From NCBI RefSeq assembly GCF_964355755.1, contig NC_092671.1, positions 3,731,001 through 3,795,000 of the forward strand: DNA of 64,000 bases, given 5' to 3'. The stretch is from Antedon mediterranea (lineage: Eukaryota > Echinodermata > Crinoidea > Comatulida > Antedonidae). Below the pieces are notes generated by a model. It ran no database searches. It was not told the DNA's origin and saw only the letters and a program-made list of their open reading frames with translations. The first letter of the stretch is position 1. Each line of letters opens with the position of its first letter. Both the position numbers and the translations under genes were made by a program. Shown here in pieces: positions 57,854 through 64,000 of the stretch.

Positions 57854-59440
57854 GATTATAATCTAGGTAATTGTCTCAAGAAAAATATTTGTATCTACCA
57901 TATTTAAATACTAAGTTAATGATTATAATAGAAACCTCTACAATGAAAAAAGAAACGATAATAAATTATAACTTTATCGAAGCATGACGTCATAGATTGT
58001 TGGGATAAAACTATAGAGGGGGTATATCCAATTTTTGTAAACGCCAGGAGAAGATTCAATGGCGAATGCAGCTAGCTGACATGATTACTTAATGTACTGT
58101 AAAGTGCGTACAGAGGTAGTCATCATTTCCACACAAAAACAATCAGCAGTAGTGATGATATGATATTAATTTCGATTTCTAGGTTCGATTTTCGAAAAAT
58201 TAACCGAAAATTATTACAAATAAATTTAGGCCTACGTTAACAGTGTTCACTCTATTCACCTGATACAATTAGGTTTAGCGTATACACCAACGACCAATGA
58301 TAAACCAAGAAGTCACCGATAAATTGACCCTTTTACTGACTGACCACCACTGACCACAAACGACCAAACTACAAAATGCGTTTGATTTTTTTATGATTCT
58401 GAACAGTAGGCCTACTGTTCATTTATCCAATATATAAAAACAATTTGCTTTAAACACGCAAAACAATTTACAATGTCATAGAAAAAATATCCCGTTTTTT
58501 TTATTACGCTATAAAATCCCACTTAATGTTTGCTTTTAAAGGGTTAATTAACTACCGGTAGATCTTAGGTAAAATATTTACAAATGTGTAACGTTAGAAT
58601 GCCATTACCCTCTGTATTTAGTTCAAGGACATAGTAATTATTATATTATATTATGACTTCCTCATACCTTGGACCATGGAGAAATCTCCATGCTTGGACG
58701 AACCTATGTTCTTAGCATAACACGTTGCATACGTATATACACGTACTTGTCTAGCTCTAACACTCTTAATACTATAAATAAACCCTTCTATGATACATTT
58801 TAGTTCAATTCTAGATGATAGAGCGAAGCGTCGTGTAATGTGAAGGAAACACCGGGGAAGGGTCCATCATCCCGACAGAGACATTTGTATTTTTACTGTA
58901 CTGTAACTTCAACGTTTCATTTATATAAAATAGGCTATCTATAGCAACATAATACCTACAATCACCAAGAATTTAATTTCTGATAACTTAATATTTCTTA
59001 TTTTCAACAACACAAACCAGAGATAATCGGGAAATAAGTGAACTAAATCTTCAGCAATATTGAATACTGAACAACAATGTAACATACAATGTAAACACTG
59101 GATAATACTATAATATTCGGAGATATGCAAAATAAGTAAAGAAGGATCTACACGCGCTCTGGACAAACATATACAACATTACCGCACAATACAAATGTAT
59201 TGTTTACTTAAGTCTTCTATATAAACAGAGAGGATGCTGATTGGACAAAAGTTTATAAAGCGTAAAGCCATTTGGTTGGTCAACACGTTCACGTGACTAT
59301 TGTATTGACTCAAGGCCAATCAAATGCCACGAATGAGTTAAAGACCACCTCCCGATCGTCATCAAACACGTGCTTTCACTGCCTATCAGCTGGTAAACGG
59401 AATTTGTAAGACCACCAGCATTTACACTAAACGGGTCATC
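57854..59440. other. Intergenic, no gene recognised
   Basis: AT-rich, with CGACCA-rich DNA at 58290-58375 and CCAAT boxes near 59250-59325. Confidence 0.45.
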
Positions 59441-59524
59441 AGTTTCGATTTATACAGCATCGTTTATATAGGACTTTGTTCCCACGACTGATCCCGTGAT
59501 AAAATACCTTGTACATACTGCCTG
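59441..59524 (+). promoter_or_regulatory. Possible promoter and non-coding first exon
   Basis: CCAAT (about 59321), CACGTG (about 59370) and TTTATATAGG (59463-59471) precede a sequence ending at CCTG|GTGAGT (donor at 59525). This would suit a 5' UTR exon of a plus-strand gene whose later exons are outside the window. No coding sequence supports it. Confidence 0.2.
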
Positions 59525-62500
59525 GTGAGTGACGCAGGGCCTAGCTACTAGGCCATGCTTTATTGTTCTCTAGGCTAGCGTTAATATTCCTTTCTCCACT
59601 CATATCCCTGTCTCAGTTTGGTTTTTTTGTGTGTATGCAGGTTTGTACACAACAAGCTGTCGGTAGGCCCACAAGAACAATCAATATTTTTTTATTCTAA
59701 TATTTTTTTTAATTTTTAAAGACAAATTTTAATTATTAGGTTTAGGCCTAGACTTGAGTAATATTTTAATCTTATGTATATCAAACGGTAGTTCTGTAAA
59801 TATGTTCAGTATTATTATTGTATTAATGTACCACCCAAAGAGTATAAAGACGTGCGCACGACGCACGTGTGTTGCACAATCAATGCTCTGACAATAGACA
59901 AACATTTATAGTATTACTAGCTACTACTATACTAAGGCTAGGCCTATGTCTGTATTTGGGGAAAAAGAAATAGAATATTATTATATAGACACTAAATTGA
60001 AACTAATTGTAGGTTTCCCAATTCAATAGATGAAATAATAATAATATATATATAGGCCTATGGTTTCGGAACCATTTCTTTTGGTTTAATTAATAATAAA
60101 ATGGAGTGAGTTTCGCATCATCATTTTCTTTAGGGGCCAGGCCCTCAGTCTCAGGCTCATCAAGAAATATGTCTAGATGTCCAGAAATATGGTAATATCC
60201 AAGGGGTTGTGCTTGGGGCGCCATACTCTTTGATGTTTTTTTAATAGGCTATTATTTATATTATTATTAATTTATAATTGTGTTAGTGCTTTCCTGTTTT
60301 TTAAATCCTGGACGATAACAAAACACAAAAGTGCATTGCGTTTTATATCTATCCAATAAATTATTGTAATATTAATTTAAGCACTTCCAAGTGGCATACT
60401 TTAAAATACATGCCTACTGTATAATTATTGTTAGCAAAAATAAGTTTTAACCTTTTTTGGTTGCAATTTAGATATTATTTGCAATGTATTTATGAACAGC
60501 TTTAGTTTAGTTTCTGTCTGTTTTCTTAAAAAAGTGTTTGAATAAGATATAAGCATGAGGATTTGGGTTGGTTGCCTTTTGGTAGGGTAGAAAGGTTCTA
60601 AAATAAATCAACAGGTCTAAGATATTACAGATTGGTTACCCCACCCACATTATGCCCAGTATTATAATGGTAAATATCTCTAGTAATTAGTAATGATTAG
60701 TTATAATAGGCTTAGGAATAACATTTTCTATTGACTGTCGGCCCTTGTCGCTTTCATTATTATTAAAGCAGCTTTTTATTAGGCAAGCATTTCAAGTAGT
60801 TGTGTTTGCATTTAATGAATGGGATCTTATTATAGAAGGCCCAGCTTTTATCAATGTATTGGGCTTGACATACTTAACCAATTGGTGTACCTTTATTATG
60901 GAGATCAGTTCTCCATAAAGCCTTTGAAAGTTTTCTTAAGAGATCAGGGAATTGTATTTGTAGAGTTGAGTTATTTCTTCCATGCATACCTCCATTTTGG
61001 AACTTTCAATTTCATTTTTACAGAATACTGTACATAGACCTGATTACCTTATCAATTGTTGTTATCATTATCAAAACTACTTTTGCCTTTACTGGGAACC
61101 ACCAGAAAACAGAAATAAACACACATGAGATATAAATATTATTAATGTTTAACATTTTTTAAAAATCCCTGACTACAAGTGTACTGATTAAAAAATCATG
61201 ATTTATTTCATTCAGGCCAACATCCAATTTTATTTCGCCTCCTTAGATCCCCACACAACAATATAATCAACAGAGAGCAGATTGATTTTGTGTAATTAAA
61301 TATAAAATAAATTTTGAATTGACTTCTGAATTGCCATACTAAATGAAGACATTCTTGTAGTTTCAAACAGAATCATTTTCACTGTATAAATACTGTATAA
61401 CTATAGTGTTTTTTTTAATTGAATTGTATCAAATTTGTTACAGTGGGTGGATTATAAAATCAACTGGCAAATATAAGGGCATATTACAGTACTTAATGTA
61501 TTACTGTAGGTAGGATAATTTTTAATTTACAAGACTAACCAACCTTCAACCATTTTTCAAAATAACTTAATAATAAAAAGAAGTCCAACTTCTGACTAGC
61601 TCAACTATATTGTGTTGTTGTTGATGGTTTCATTAAATTATAATTTATTTATTAAAATTATTGGAGGTTGATTAGGATTTGCTGTAATATTGTTGCACGA
61701 TTATAAATAATAACATTTATATTTTTTCATAATATTAGTTTTTTTTAGTAAAATAATAATTCCACAGGAAATTTACAATTAAAACAGAATGTAAATTACA
61801 GGCCGAAGCTGGTAAAGAACTAAATCAAGCGAATATAACAGCACTAGTATCAGATGCAATGAGAACTCTGCCTTAAGCAGGTTTCCACAAATACTCACAA
61901 TTTTTTAAATGCATTGCAGTATGAATAAAGTATAAAACTTAACACAATAACACAACAGATCGGTATGGGGGATTATTAATTTTAACAAAAGAACAATGAT
62001 TTTTGTTAAAAATAATAAGAAAAAAACTTTTACCCATGCTCAGGATCAATAAACTTATAAAATCTAATATTTATAGTTGGCTTCTTAAAATCAAAAACTT
62101 CTTTAAATTGTAATGTTTTTCCACATGTTGGCTCTGTCTCTTCACCTAAATCCCACCCCAGTTCACTGTAGCTTTATTATGAGCTGCATCAACACACCAA
62201 GAGTCGTCCAAAAACTATTCTTCCAAAAATGTATACCTTTATTTTTGTTGAAATTAAGTTATTTTACCCAAAAATGGTGACATTTTTTAGTTGCAATTAC
62301 AAAGGAATTGCTAAACCACTGAGTTATATTGGCTTTTGTTTTTCCTGACCTGTTATTTTTGTTTTTTATTTGGTCAAATAAATATGGTAAATGAAGAGAA
62401 TTCAGCCAATCAGAAAGCAGAAAATGTTAAGTTTAATTTTTACCATAAACCTATTTTTTACATGTTACATTTATACAAGACTTTTTATTTTTATCCTACA

Positions 62501-63852
62501 GTACAAGAATTCTAGTAAAACCTTGTATTATTATGTTATTATGTAATACTGTATTAATAACATCATTTTCATAAAAGAAAAACGATGTTGCCCTCATAAA
62601 ACTTTGGGAGAAACAAGGTTTTGAAAGAATAGATACAATACTGTAGGTGAATATTTTGCTGTGAATATTTGTTGCTTCTATTAAACTGTACCAATCAACT
62701 ATCTGAGAAATTAACAAAATGTAAACACTCCAAAAACCAGAATTCCCTAAAATGTTTTCTTATTAATATTTACAATTTATGAACACCTATTCCTTTGAAT
62801 AAGCCTTAAGATTTTGGTTTGGAGAGTATACTTTTTCATGATTAACAACACTTATATTATAAAAAAAGTATTATTGGCCAAACAAAATAACAAATTTAAG
62901 ATGTAAAGTTATACAGTAGTTCTGTCAAAAAATAAAAAACATTAACTTGTTGCTCTGCTGAAGGCTAACAACACATTGTAACAGATATTTAAACACTACT
63001 AAATGACCGATAACAATAACGAGTTGAGCCCCAGAACTGGGGGATTGGAAGGTATGCACTTTACTGATATACCACAATAAGTGCTGATGTAAAACCTATT
63101 CTACTTAAAAAAGATCTAGATTATGTAACTGATTAGAGTCAGAGATGAATCCCCAGACTTTGGTATTGGGAAGCATGCACTTTGCTGATAATATACCAGT
63201 ACCATACTATACTATACTATTACTAATGTAAAAATCTACTGTACTAGTTAGTACAGTTTAATCGTGGAGGACTAAGTTACTCCATGGTTTAATACAACAC
63301 ATGTTCCTCTTAAAATTAGCACAATATGATTTTTCTTGTTGTTTTAATGATGATTTATTGCTCAATTAGTTAGTTTGGTTTTACTGATCTTAAGTAGGTT
63401 CCACAAATTATTCACAATGTTCCTCAAGAGAAACATTCAAACAAAGAGAATATTTTAAAATCAGGAAGTTGGCAGTAAAACTTATCCAAACAAAGAAACA
63501 CATTACAGTTGGTTTACTTCATCATGAGGTTCTTTTAGGGTTTTTTTTTGGTCTTCTTTTCCAAAAAAAACAATTTTTGAATACTATACTAAGTTTATTT
63601 TTATAATAAATAAGATTGTATTGCTGTATGACAGAGTTTAGTCTACAAAAGTTGGCAAAGATTATTTTACTGGGATTTACCAAATGTGTCTGTATGATAC
63701 AGTAATAGCAAGCTTTTAAAACAAGTGGCGCAGTGCAGCGTGTACGACGACGTGCAATCTAGTATGCAATTTACAGGTGCATAGGGATACAATAAACTTC
63801 AATGTACCGTTGCCTGGAGGGAGTCAACGCAAGGCAGTTTGTGTAGGTACTT
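59525..63852. other. Gene-free right end (possibly intron)
   Basis: No supportable exon. TAGGCCTA, common elsewhere, is absent after 60060. Two short duplicated blocks occur: CCCCAGA...GCATGCACTTT-type DNA at about 63029 and 63152, and CTTAAG(C/T)AGG...CCACAAAT at about 61873 and 63389. Confidence 0.4.
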
Positions 63853-64000
63853 TTCAATTCAATTCAATTCAAGGAACATTTATTCACGTCCAAAAGACAA
63901 AAGTAACATAAACAAAATGGCAAGTGATAAAACAAGAAAATGGACGAAGGCAAATCCCAAAAAGATTACAATCTTGTGACGGGATTGCCTTTACAAAATA
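63853..64000 (-). mobile_element. SINE/LINE 3' end with TTCAA tail, cut by window end
   Basis: Read on the minus strand this ends GACGTGAATAAATGTTCC then TTGAA units, like the insertion at 42919. A GGCAAATCCC...GGGATTGCC pair lies inside. The rest runs out of the window. Confidence 0.5.

Noticed and set aside
60819-61037. 72-codon open frame in the right end
   Set aside because: No recognised domain, no splice context and no codon signal; kept out as unsupported.

Overview
The window is nuclear DNA from an animal. It is AT-rich and intron-bearing, with many transposon relics. Two achaete-scute genes, a synaptotagmin and eukaryotic tRNA genes point to a bilaterian. The very frequent octamer TAGGCCTA and the repeat types make me favour a marine deuterostome invertebrate, probably an echinoderm; this is an impression, not proof.

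Layout. Positions 40-4339 (+) hold the last four coding exons of a synaptotagmin that appears to have lost its calcium ligands (closest in feel to SYT12). Its introns contain a tandem repeat and five tRNA-Arg(ACG) genes. From about 4.3 to 17 kb there is no recognisable gene, but there are a 1.2-kb Helitron-like element (5710-6910), a hairpin MITE (9325-9606), a tRNA-derived SINE (about 10085-10316) and a 1.05-kb TTAA-flanked piggyBac-type element (14018-15068). Two bHLH genes of the achaete-scute family then lie head to head about 8.8 kb apart: a diverged, polyglutamine-bearing member on the minus strand (coding 17741 to 17217, with a splice donor after that) and a clear ASCL1-type gene on the plus strand (26494-27024, with an intron in its 3' UTR and a good poly(A) site near 28.4 kb).

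Positions 28.4-36 kb are intergenic. A second tRNA-Arg(ACG) cluster lies at 36.2-37.6 kb (four genes and one pseudogene), and a single further copy lies at 57.7 kb. Between these are a large foldback element (38424-39233), two more Helitron-like copies (41242 and 42537, the latter carrying a nested insertion and ending in a 550-bp GAT/GAC microsatellite), a TTAA-type MITE (49178-49426) and diverged tandem duplications near 47 and 54 kb. From 59.5 kb to the end there is no recognised gene.

How parts relate. Only the two ASC genes look functionally linked: same family, divergent, probably from an old tandem duplication, and likely to share neural or sensory regulatory DNA in the 8.8 kb between them. 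The tRNA genes are a locally amplified, near-identical family of one isoacceptor whose copies moved together with flanking DNA.
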